Positions 22,545 through 32,869 of a stretch of DNA of 64,000 bases are shown one piece after another. Each line of letters starts with the position of its first letter. Position 1 is the first letter of the stretch. A model generated the notes under the pieces. That model worked only from the letters and a program-made list of their open reading frames with translations, was not told the origin of the DNA and searched no databases. Source of the DNA: Volvariella volvacea V23 (Eukaryota > Basidiomycota > Agaricomycetes > Agaricales > Pluteaceae); contig KB722758.1 in NCBI GenBank assembly GCA_000349905.1, positions 124,001 to 188,000 of the forward strand, in the 5' to 3' direction. The translations under genes were made by a program, and so were the position numbers.

Positions 22545-22943
22545 GTGTGATTTATTGACACGAAACATTTAGGACGATTCCGCTGTGGAAACATTTTTAT
22601 AAATTGTTTATTAGGGCTGTCGTCTTCAAATGTAATTATTTTGACGCCATGACTAGCACGACTCTCCCCAATATCAAATCTGTATCACTACACCCAAGTT
22701 CCTAGCTGCTGAAGCTGCACCCATGTCGGGCCTTCATAGACCACGAGCCACATTTGAGGGTAGGACTCTTTGTTAAGTGTAGGATTTGGCTCGTCAGGGT
22801 CCGTGTCAGTACATGAGGTTCCCATACACGCGTCATTGCTTTGATGCGCGCGTCGAAATCATCAAAGGACATTCCTTTATTTGTTCTCCCGCGCGTATAT
22901 ATGGCTTGTTCCAACCCATTATTCGCCTTAGTCAATTACCATC
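22545..22943. other. Spacer between array copies 3 and 4
   Basis: On the minus strand, 22935 down to about 22640 reads GMSFDDFDARIKAMTRVWEP and then, in another frame, YPQMWLVVYEGPTWVQLQQLG. This is protein-like composition without a clean join or known domain. It could be a small gene with an unplaced intron or a decayed fragment. Confidence 0.3.
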
Positions 22944-24617
22944 ATGTTGAGGTGAGCACCACCATATACCTTGACCCTAACCCATCTTAAATACCCTGTC
23001 ATACTGTTAAGACTTATACGCCAAAACCCTCTATTATACGCTATCAAAGGGTATCCAGACCTCAAATCAGTATCGCCTGCCTCACCCGTGTTGGCCTCGG
23101 TCATTGATATTCTCCCCACCGAGATGTTCCAAACCATCGCAGAATTCGCCGACAAGGGTGACATCTCATCGTTGCGTTTAACCTGTCGCTATTTCAATTC
23201 CATCTTTACCCCCTTTCACCTCCGATCTCTTACTGTGACTCTCGATGAGACACCTCATTTCGGGGACGCTCGTCGACGATCCCCATATTACTGCCCTTTA
23301 GATTCCATTCCCGACGTCTTTGTCCGGCACATCCCCTCACTCCATTTGAAGGTCGAATTCGATTTTACCTTGGAGTCGTTACGTACAGTGAGTAGTGTAG
23401 CTCGGGTTGAGTCTCAGCTTGAAGTGGCACCCACAACATTACATGACGACTCGGCCTTTTGGAGAATATTTTTGCGCCTCCAAGCTCTCAAGAAATTGCA
23501 CGTCTCAGTACATTATCCACATCAACTTACGGCAGATGGCCTATTCTACTTCCTGGAGAGATTGATGGATAACGTCGTTCGAGCCACCGGCGGTGACCTC
23601 CGGGAATTAATCCTCGACTTCGACAGCCTCATAGAACTGAAATCTCTTCCGGATCCATTGATGAAGTTGAACTCTTTGGTATCTTTCACTTTAAAACGCA
23701 CATGCTCAGCACATTTCGATTCTCCTCCTACTCATCTCCTTTTCGTCGATTGGCCTGTATCTCCGCGACAGTGTTGCGCTTCGCCTTCTGTGGCTGGACA
23801 ACTTCGTTCTATCATCACGAGTAATCCCTGTCTCCGGTCCTTCAAATACCAACATAGATGTGTGCAGTCCACGTTTTATCCATCCCTTTACGATGTTTTT
23901 CCATCAAGCCTCATGACTATGAATATCGCGAAACTCAATATCGCTGGATACCTTCAACCCATATTCGCACCCGTAGGCGTCAAATTAGACCCTTTCCCCG
24001 CTTTAAATAACCTCCAGCATCTGGAGCTGGTGTCCGGACACTACTATGGTCGAGAAGCACAAGCACACCAACTCGCCAATATCGACCACTTCTGGCATGC
24101 ATTAAGAAGCACTAGGGTAGCACTGAAGACCATCACCACTGAATATACCTCCCCTGCATTCCTTAACTACCTATCCTCATTTCGGGGCTTACAGAGTTGC
24201 GAAATTCGCCTCCACAAAGGATGCTTCTCCCCATCACTCTCCTTCACCGACCTTCGCAACGCTTATTCGACCCACTCCGCGACACTAGAAAAACTATTCG
24301 TATATCCAACACCTTCTAATAGCCTCTCAGAAGAGTACACAGACCTCTTATTCCATAACCCTCTCACATGCGGCTTGCAGCGCACATGGGTTGAACCCTC
24401 AAACTATCCAAAACTCCAAAGCCTACTTATTCTGTGTCTATACGATAGCGCCGAGATTGAGAAAGGCAGACCGTACCGGGAGTATTTTTCTCAATTTCCA
24501 GCGATGCTTGCTGCGCAAATCATGTGGGTTGATAGTGAGACTTCGGGTGGTTTCCATAGTCGAAGAATCGCCAGCGGTTTTAAGTTGACAGATGAGCCGA
24601 TAGTATTTCTAATGTAA
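22944..24617 (+). CDS. F-box/LRR-like protein, array copy 4 (lacks the conserved intron)
   Basis: A first coding exon of only 8 nt (ATGTTGAG, 22944-22951) followed by GTGAGC fits an acceptor at AAG before ACTTATACGCC, giving MLRLIRQNPLLYAI. The long frame then runs to 24617. The F-box-like segment is ILPTEMFQTIAEFADKGDIS-SLRLTCRYFNSIFTPF. The body has FWRIFLRLQALKKLHVS, LMKLNSLVSFTLKRTCS and SNPCLRSFKYQHRC, and ends GCFSPSLSFTDLRNAYSTHS..NYPKLQSLLILCLYD. The internal intron of copies 1-3 and about 40 flanking residues are absent. The tiny first exon is inferred; the ORF alone has no early in-frame ATG before the F-box. Confidence 0.72.
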
Positions 24618-24766
24618 CTCGCTTACATGCGTATCACACTTTAATACAGAATGAACCTATGGAAACATTCACATTTCATGTATTCGCGAGTCATTGAGTC
24701 TTGTAGTTGAGTCACGTGGTGCGACACCTACCCCGCGCGTTCTTTAGGGCCATATCCTCGTTCCCA

Positions 24767-26080
24767 ATGGCTAACGATCTGCCCTCCGAAATCCTGTATG
24801 CAATTGCTGATTATGCCGACGGACTCGACTTACTGCCTCTACGTCGTGTTTGCCGACGCTATGACTCCATCTTCTCCCCCCTCATTATCCGATCTCTTCG
24901 ACTTACGTTGCAGGATAAGCCAGACATCTCCACATTTTATGGGCGGTCTTGGAGAGTGCACCGTTCTTCACCTATCCCAGACGCTTTTGTCAAGTACATT
25001 CCATCTATCCAAGTCGTCCTCAAATACACTGGTCCGGTCCGGTCGAAGACTTAGACCCTGCGATCTGGGAAGAGGTTTCGCACTTGACAGGGCTCAAAAA
25101 TTTGCGAGTCTATCACGAGCTTCAATCTCCGTTCGAGTACGACGTTGTGCCTTTCCTCGATAAGATATTGGAGAGCGTTATCCAAGCTACATGCGGCGAT
25201 TTGGAGAGCGTGACCCTCGATCTCCGTGATTCCCACTGCCAGGAACCAAAAATTCTTCCCGCTTCCTTAAACAAGCTACATCGCTTACATTCCTTTACTC
25301 TTAAACACGATTGTCCTATATTGACCGACGACGAGCTTCATTCCGTGGTTAAAAACAATCTCGCTTCGCTCTTTCACATACCACTCGTTCTCGCCAATAA
25401 CCTTGTCGCTGTACGACGTCCTCCCATCGAGCGATACAACTGCAAACTTAGAACGTCTTGGGATCATTGGTTGCCCCTCACCTGCACCTAATGTCCATGG
25501 ATCTCCCACTCTACCAATTTTCAAGTCCTTACAGCACCTAGAGCTCAAGCACAATAGATCAACGTCACCCCCAAACATTGATCTCTTCTGGCACACGCTC
25601 ATAGCCGCAGAAGTGAAACTCAAAACTATTGCCACCGAGTACATCACGTCCGTACTCATCGAATATCTCGAGTCCTTCCGTGGACTGCGGGGGTGCACCA
25701 TTTACCTCAAAGGCGATAACCCTTCCTGTGTATCGGGAGCTGCTATCCGTTGCGCATTTTCTATCCACGCTACGACGCTCGAAAAGCTTTTTATCACCCT
25801 TTCGGACTATTCCATCCTTTCTTACGGATACGGACACCTCATTCCCGACTCTCCACAGGAATGGTTTCCCGACCGTTCGGCCTTTCCAAAACTTCGGAAG
25901 ATATGCGTTCCGTGCTTGTGTAACCCGTCTCATGTCCAGGTGGATTCTGATGTGCACCACAGGTTCTTTGAAGGCTTTGCAGAAGTGCACCATGCGATAG
26001 TTTGTTGGTATGGCGCTGTGAGATCGGGGAGGGACAAGCACTATCTCATCAAAGCCCCTCAATTTCATTACTCGCGATAG
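24767..26080 (+). pseudogene. F-box/LRR-like gene, array copy 5, two frameshifts
   Basis: It starts MANDLPSEILYAIADYADG and keeps the F-box-like region (LRRVCRRYDSIFSPL). The frame breaks at 25031-25043, where GGTCC is tandemly repeated; one 5-nt unit less would continue to EDLDPAIWEEVSHLTGLKNL. It breaks again near 25360, where VKNN is followed by two bases too few before the paralog-like SLRSF..LSLYDVLPSS. The last part (FRGLRGCTIYLKG..FPKLRKICVPCLC..VCWYGAV) stays open to 26080. Like copy 4 it lacks the intron of copies 1-3. Two independent disruptions make loss of function likely, unless both are sequence errors. Confidence 0.75.
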
Positions 26081-26368
26081 GTTGGCCCACCGCTCTTGTA
26101 AGTAGGAAGCAGTGGTACTGGTGTCTTGGACTTGAGACGTAGTCAGGCGATAAGTAATCACATAAATAGCTGGTAGGTGGACTCAGGTGAAAGCATAGCA
26201 GGTGCATGTACACAGTGAGCGTTAGGATCTTGGTATATTCGTACTGTAAGATTATGATAGCAAATCACCACTAAGTAGGCGTCAGTTTATCCACAAAAGA
26301 AGGGTAACCACATTCTATACTATACAATAATAAATAGCCTCTAGATGCGTCAATCAAGTATCATTTAT

Positions 26369-27945
26369 TCATTCCTCCAGTTGGATCTCGACCTTCGGAG
26401 AAGGCGAGGGTGCTTTGGTCGAAGCTCTTGCAGGCGCACGCGCCTTTGACTTGGATCCTGAACTTTGTGCACTTGGACAAAGCCCTTTGGAGCTCAACTC
26501 GCAGGAGTCACATCGAGGCCCGACAGGCAAACATACAACCTGATAACACGTGAACTTTTACTGTCAAAATCCAATATTGTATTGTGTGCCCACTTGTCCA
26601 AAACCGACGAGCATGTGATTGATTTCCCGATGGTATTCTGTTGGCAACCAAGATTGCAGGTTCAGACTGCGCGAATGGGCTTAGAATGGACAGAAAAGTG
26701 GTAAAATAGATGAATGCATACCGAGTTTCTTCAGGGGATTTTGTCGGTCGATTGTGCCATCCCAGCCGATTCGTGATTCTGTGTACATGGACATCCACCC
26801 CGATGCCGACGTTCCTGTATAGAGGTTCAGCAAATTTATACCAAAACTTTGAAGTGGAACACTCAAACAGATCCCAAGCAACCTGTAATGCTAGAAACGC
26901 CATTTTGGGACCTACACCTGGCAGCGAGCAGAGTTCATCGACGGTTTTCGGTACGTCTGAATCAAAATTATCGCGAAGCTTTTCTGCCGCCTGCTTCAAG
27001 TACCTGAACCAGAGAGATTAGGCGGAAGACCGACTAAGTTGATGAATCAAGTGGGGGTAGAATGAATTTACTGTGTTTTGCGTCTCCAAAAACCAACTTT
27101 TCCTATGGCTTGAGAAATAGTACTTTCATCTGCTGCAATAATCGCGTCAATGCTTAGTGTCCCGCCCACGGCTTCACGTAGAGCAGATACAGCTGCGTCG
27201 GTTACTTCGTCCTTGGTCTGTGACGAAAGCATTAAGGAAACTAGAGTCGAAAACCTGCGGTTCTACAATCGTATGAATATTCAATCGAGTTATACAGAGA
27301 AGGAAGACGGACCTTTGGATCCGTTTCATGCCTTTGCGCTTGATCGCATCCCATGGTATCCACTGGTGCTGTAATCTTTGAGCGCATGTCCTTGATCAGG
27401 TCGTACACTTCCTTCCAGTTCTCTGGAGCGGGATGAGGAACATCCAGTGCTTGTGGTATCCGCTTCCGTTTCTTCGGTGAGGCCGCTGTAGCCTTAACAC
27501 TGTTCCGTCGAGTTGTAGCACGCGTCGTGGACGAGAATGCTTCATCAATTTGCTCCATCTTCAGCACCAGCTCATCTTCCTGCTCCATCTTGATCAAGGG
27601 CACTAACTCCTCACGCTTGACGCGCTTTCGCCCTCGTGTTTGGTGCTCATCACCAGGACCATCACCATCCCCACTTCCGACTGAGTTACTCCCACTTGGG
27701 TCCTTTACATCCTGCCGCTTTACACGTGTTGATCGACGAAGCGAACGTGTCCTCACCGCTTCAGTGACACCCTCCGCTTTAACCGCCGATTCTGCCTGTT
27801 CGCTCGACCCTCCCGCGATATTTTCGCCGTCCGGAACTGGTTCTGGCTTGACCTCGTAGAGAGTTACACTCGGGTTAAACGAGCTAGCTTTCGCCTTCAA
27901 GCTCGTTGAGACGGCTTCGGACAACTTTCGCTTGAGCATAGGCAT
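26369..27945 (-). CDS. NTH1: Endonuclease III homolog (DNA glycosylase/AP lyase)
   Basis: The N-terminus is a long charged region (KRKLSEA.., [23 protein letters not shown]) with nuclear-localisation character. The HhH-GPD fold follows: [46 protein letters not shown], helix-hairpin-helix [17 protein letters not shown] with the catalytic Lys, and [14 protein letters not shown] with the conserved Asp. The C-terminal four-cysteine cluster [22 protein letters not shown] (C-x6-C-x2-C-x5-C) binds the [4Fe-4S] cluster. The stop is at 26369-26371. Function: base excision repair of oxidised pyrimidines in nucleus and mitochondria, by family. Introns are GT..AG. The start could be either of two Met codons two residues apart. 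Confidence 0.93.
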
Positions 27946-28269
27946 TGAATTGAAGGGCCTCCATTCTCCGTAATGGTCAGAAAGGAGTTTGTTTTCGCAT
28001 GTTGCTCAAGTTGCTCCTAATGCAAACAGATGCAAACTTCGCCCAGTAAGCGCCCCACAGTCGCGCCGACGTCTAAACTTGCGTCCAAAGACTGATTACA
28101 GAGCTATACTCGGATGTATTGAGAAATCAGCAAAAAATTGCTTTTTATGTTATTTGAATTAAATAGGGGATGTTGTTACATAGAGGTATCAAAGAAGGAA
28201 CGATGGCTGAAAACTCGCAGACACGAAGCTGACGCTACTTATTTCCAGCGGGAGGGTGGCAAATTGCTT
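27946..28269. other. Intergenic stretch
   Basis: This holds the NTH1 promoter and the 3' flank of the CAP gene. It is AT-rich around 28130-28170. Nothing else is seen. Confidence 0.4.
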
Positions 28270-29370
28270 TTATCCTTGATGGAATCCGACGTTGTGTCTA
28301 TTGCGTGAGGGCGTAGAATGGTCAATCGCGGGCATAAGGATAAAGTAAGTGGAACTTACGGGAAATATCCCTCATAATTTCCCAGGGGGTTGTATCTGCA
28401 AACCACAAAAGTGGAGGGGTCATCTTGGAATATGGTCCCAGCCTTGCACGTTGTTTGCACACATGCTACTTCTTTTGTTTGCTTCCAGACCAGCTGAGAT
28501 GGGGGGAGGGCACTGTCAATATAATTCGCTACCTTATCAAGGGAAGTGAGTAGCCTACCTGTGTGAAGTGGCCAGTACCACGTGAAAATTCAGGTCGGTT
28601 GTCTTGGAGAAGATAAGCAACTCCCATTAGTGAAAAAACACCGACTTACAATCGTAGATGTCTATGCACGGCATCAGAATTGCTCTAAGGTGGGTGCAAG
28701 AGGCGGGACTTACTGGCTTCATCCATCCACATTTTCATTGCTTTCGCTAGACCAAAATCTTCGGTACCTGCTGCCTGTCGACGATCGGCAACGTCGATAT
28801 CATTAGTCCGATATTATGAGCCGCTCACTTGAACACATAACTCACCAGATTTTCCGCTTCCTTTGGCCTTAATTGACACGCCTCTGCAGATTCCAAGGCC
28901 ACTTTATGCAATTCATCACTCCAGGTCAAAGGCGCAGCGCCATAGTTTGCCCGATGTCCATTATGCCACCTGAGCACCTGATTCTTCCATTCTTCTCGGA
29001 CAGCTCCTACAGCTTCATGAGCTCCATCAACTCCCTCGACATCCACAGCTATCGGAACTTGTGCCGAGTTCGCATCATCAGGTACCGAGTCAGAAGCGTC
29101 GCTTCCAGCGTTGCCAGCAACATGCTTCAGTGCCAGTTCCCAGTCCCATAGCGCTTCCGTAGCGTTTATCCTGGATGCAGGTCCTGTGTTGGTGGTGAAG
29201 TCGTCGGTGTAGAAACTAGCGTCGAATTGGTATTCATCGACTGGAGCCTTGGGTAGACCTGCCACGGAAGTGATAAGGGGTGGTGGAACGTCAGAAGCTT
29301 GGGCTTGGAGTATTGGAAGCGTTAGAGCAAGGGAGAGTGCATTCGTGAGAAGAGTGAATCTGAGCTGCAT
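28270..29370 (-). CDS. Secreted CAP (SCP/PR-1/Ag5) domain protein
   Basis: Signal peptide MQLRFTLLTNALSLALTLPILQA comes first, then about 110 low-similarity residues, then a CAP domain: EEWKNQVLRWHNGHRANYGA, APLTWSDELHKVALESAEAC, ENL-AAGTEDFGLAKAMKMWMDEA, NIYDYNRPEFSRGTGHFTQ, LVWKQTKEVACVQTTC and FVVCRYNPLGNYEGYFPHNVG, with the stop at 28270-28272. The CAP cavity His (HNGHR) and the HFTQ motif are kept. Fungal PRY-type CAP proteins bind sterols or lipids outside the cell; that role is inferred here. A 12-nt micro-exon (28650-28661) is required between MDEA and NRPEF. Confidence 0.88.
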
Positions 29371-30463
29371 TATGGGTTGTAGAAGAGTGGGGGTAGTCGT
29401 GCTGTAGATTCACGATGAATGCCACGTAGGATAGGAAGAAGGTTGGGGGGGTACCTGGATGTAGCGTGAGGCGTATTTATGTGGCATTTCTTTAAATGTT
29501 GTGCGTACTAGGGGGCTAGGTGGGTTAAATTGGTCTCGAGCGCCTTGTCATGCTTGTATAACTAACTTCGGGGAGCGATCAGGTTCTTTTTCTCCCGACC
29601 TTCAGGACCTATGACTAGGAAGATCAATGGGGATAAGATAGAGATCCGCATGCTGGCCGTTCGCGCGAATCGAGGATGAAAATCACATGGCCAAAGATGC
29701 GAGCAGGAAGTGTGTTGAGAGCTCCGCATAAGCGGTTTCCAGGTAAATCCCGTTGCTTGAAGATCCTAATATTCTCCTCAATAGTCAGAGGTGTCCCATG
29801 CCATCCCACCACTGATCGGTTTTGACTACGTGGCATGCAGGTGGCCAGACAATCAGTTATGCATCTGCAGATAGTGAGCCTATTTTGAGCAACTATTATA
29901 GGTTAAAAGGCTCGGGATGTTGCCTTATGGCTTTTTGAGTGGGGCTGCTAAGAGCGTCGTGGATACTTCGAACATGTGCTTCGAATTTGGTTTGCCTAGC
30001 CACGCATGCACCTAGACTATAAGTTGTCAAGTAATCTCACAAAAACATTCCGTACCCACAAATTTGGTGTCGTCATTGGTCGCGTGGCCGTATCTGAATG
30101 GTCAAAATCAAAGAAGCGTGAAGCTGCGGTGATGGTCGCGTGTGGATGACTGATGGAAGACGTCAAGACTAAAGTAAATCGACAAGAAGTACTGTATTTC
30201 CTTGCGTGTGGTTATCTTCGTGGTCAAGTTAATCAAACCCGAAAGCAGAGAGTTGAGGTAGTCAATATGGTCGATAGGGGTGTTGCTGTCTTCGGAGTTG
30301 GCCGCGTCTGCCTTGTGTACCCACACGGGCGGCTATTTCCGGTTCATCACTACCCTATACATTCTTAAGCTCGCGAGGGTATTTTGATAATGCTAGACCG
30401 AATTTGAAGCTATAGGGAGACTACTGGGATGATTTCGGCTCTCGACTCGGAGTTAGTGACTAG

Positions 30464-30697
30464 AATGGCAATTCGTTCCGAACTAACCAGTGGGATCCAC
30501 CAATCAATAGCAATGACTGGCGTCCGTCGAGTGACGACTGGGACCCGCTGAGTGACGACTTGAGCCCGCCAGTCGATGACTGGACCCTGTCAAGTGATGT
30601 CTGGAGCGATGTCTGGCGCCCAGCAATTAGCAGTGCTGCAGACGCAGTAAACGTGCAACTCCTCATAATACTGGAACATATTCAAGTTCAAGCTTAA
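30464..30697 (+). other. Possible terminal exon with DDW-type heptads
   Basis: After CTAG at 30460-30463 an open frame reads NGNSFRTNQWDPPINSNDW, then heptads of the type DDWDPLS, and a hydrophobic end VQLLIILEHIQVQA before TAA. It has no ATG. It could be the last exon of an unplaced gene or chance translation of the DNA repeat. Confidence 0.22.
30513..30596. repeat. Four degenerate 21-bp tandem repeats
   Basis: Units begin at 30513, 30534, 30555 and 30576. Each starts A[CT]GACT and ends [AG]GT[GC], with about 5-8 differences between units. Two shortened ATGTCTGG-starting 12-mers follow. The length, a multiple of three, keeps a reading frame open. Confidence 0.6.
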
Positions 30698-31281
30698 ACA
30701 CTGGCACCCTCCACCAGTATCTCACTATGACCTGGGGTACTTAAGCGTCCTGATGTCAGTAGGAAAGCCAATATTGCAAACAATACAACGATAATGCCAT
30801 CCTCCCCGCTCAGAAAAACATTAGAGGCAATGGCATGAGCGTCCTTGCCAAGCTTGAAGGCCTTGCCGAAGAGTGATGTATTGCTGACACTTAGCTCTAT
30901 ATACTAGAGTGGATCCCTTCTCTTACTATATTACATACCCTTCTTCTTTCCCTTGGTTATGTGGAGGGATTATGTCTCCGTTACCCTACCTCCCCACACC
31001 TGTTTATTCTCTTCCTTACCTACCTTACACATGCCGTTCTCCCCTCCATCACCTGCAGAATTACGCCAAGGTATTTATAATGTAATGAAACGACCCTTGA
31101 GCAATGTAGCCGGAATGGTCCTAATATGTGACCCAAGCGGTGGGTTTTGAGTATAATGTGGATGGTCATATCAGGTATTTTGTATATAATATATATTTTG
31201 GAGAGTTGAGTGATGATTACGGCTACATTAGATCTATGGCGGTAGCAATAAGGTTATAACTGTTACGGAGCATTACACTCT

Positions 31282-32715
31282 CTATGGTAAACCAATTCTT
31301 GCTCTAACCTCTTTCATTGTTGCTTCCGATCGTTCCCTAGCTTTCTCCGCACCTTTCCGAGCAACATCTTCGAGATACCCAACCTCTCCCTTCAGCTTTT
31401 CAAACTCTGCTCTTGGTCTTTTCAACAGCTCTTCAACAGCGTCAGCAACATCATTTTTCAACTCCCCATGACCACTGTTAGTATAGCGCATAGCTACTTC
31501 TTCTACTGGTTCATCGAGACACGCAGCGAGGATACTTAAGAGATTGGACGCTCCTCGGCGGTTGATGGGGTCATAGGTTATGCCCATAATGGAATCTGTT
31601 ACGGCTGAGCGGATTTTGGAACGGATTTGGGTCGACGTGTCCGTTAGCAAAATGCGCGAGTTAGCATCCGGGGAGGACTTTGACATTTTGGAAGTCGGGT
31701 CTCGGAGCGAGAGAACGCGTTTTGTTGGGGCTGGATTCGAGTCTCAGGACCGGTCCTAAAATGGATTGTAATGAAGCTTACTGCTTAGTTGTGATGGTAG
31801 CGGGAAAATGGTTTTTTTGTTTTTATATGTTCTGTTGAATGCATCTGCGAGGTCTCGAGTGAGCTGTAAATGTTGAGTTTGATCTTCCCCGACAGGGACG
31901 TGGGTCGCTCTCATCACGAGGATAAAGCGCATGAGCACGGAGGTGGAAGGATATTTAATGAGGGAAGTACCTATACACCAGAATATCCGCCGCTTGTAGT
32001 ATTGGGTACGTCAATAGCCCCGCATTCAGCAAGGACTCGTCTACCTCTGACTCGTCATTGGCATTTCTTGAGGCTGCTAGTCTAGACTATGGTTCTCCAT
32101 TAAATTTTGCACAAAACTCGTCCTGCGCTGATAGTGCTTACCTTCCACGTTGTCATCCGCCTTAATTGACCCACTGGAGTTATGCAACCCAATATCCAGG
32201 CAAGCTCGGTGTGACATTGGTTCTGAAATTTGCGTAAGCCAAGCTGACTGATGTATGCTCAGATAGGATAATACATGGTCTTGATGGAAAATCGAACAAC
32301 GATTTGGGTCAAGTCCAATAGCTAGTAAAGTTGCCAGCATATCCCGACGTGAAGTTGCAAGTGCTTTAGGATCTTGAGGGAGGGTTAGTGCATGCCAACC
32401 GACGATGCTGAATATTAAGTCATCCTCTGGTGCAGCTTCACGTTGTAATTTCACCCAGTTAGCAAGCGCGCCCAAATAATTGCCTAACTAGCCAGTATTG
32501 AGCCCATCTGACACCATCCTGAACCATGATGCGCGTAAACTCACATGAGGCACGCCCGTTGGCTGTATACCCGACAAAATTACGCGTCTCCGTCGCTTTT
32601 CTGGCTCTGCGTTCACAGTAGCATATCCCTTGTGGCCTCTCGTGGGAGCTGGTGCTCGTCGTGTAAATGGTTTGAGCAGCGGATTTGATGAGAGTCGGGG
32701 GCGGAAGGACAACAT
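31282..32715 (-). CDS. MSW1: Mitochondrial tryptophanyl-tRNA synthetase
   Basis: The N-terminus MLSFRPRLSSNPLLKPFTRR is Arg/Ser-rich and lacks acidic residues, as expected of a mitochondrial targeting peptide. The class I synthetase core follows: RVILSGIQPTGVPH joined to LGNYLGALANW (HIGH region), FSIVGWHALTLPQDP, CHTELAWILGCITPVGQL, LLTYPILQAADILVYR, ATHVPVGEDQTQHLQLTRDL, and the KMSKS-type MSKSSPDANSRILL. The C-terminal helices end VRARIGLP. It charges mitochondrial tRNA-Trp. Exon joins are all GT..AG. It is oriented head-to-head with NAA35, with only about 154 bp between start codons. Confidence 0.93.
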
Positions 32716-32869
32716 AATTTTTGCACAGCCACCAATTGCCTCATTTCCCTTTTCAGCATTAGACTGTGTTCCATCCCGTCATCATCGTCCTCGTCTCCCT
32801 CGACCGTCGGCGGCATCTTGGATATCAAAGCGCTCTTTTTCCGATCTTTGCTGCGCATATCCTGGCACA
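32716..32869. promoter_or_regulatory. Short shared divergent promoter
   Basis: These 154 bp separate the start codons of MSW1 (minus) and NAA35 (plus), so both promoters and both 5' leaders must overlap or abut here. No TATA box was seen. Confidence 0.5.

Larger units (their letters stand above)
29371..31281. other. 1.9-kb intergenic region with a 21-bp repeat
   Basis: No domain-bearing gene is recognised. The repeat at 30513-30596 is listed separately. A TATA-like ATAAATAC on the minus strand at 29473-29480 lies about 100 bp upstream of the CAP start codon. Confidence 0.4.
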
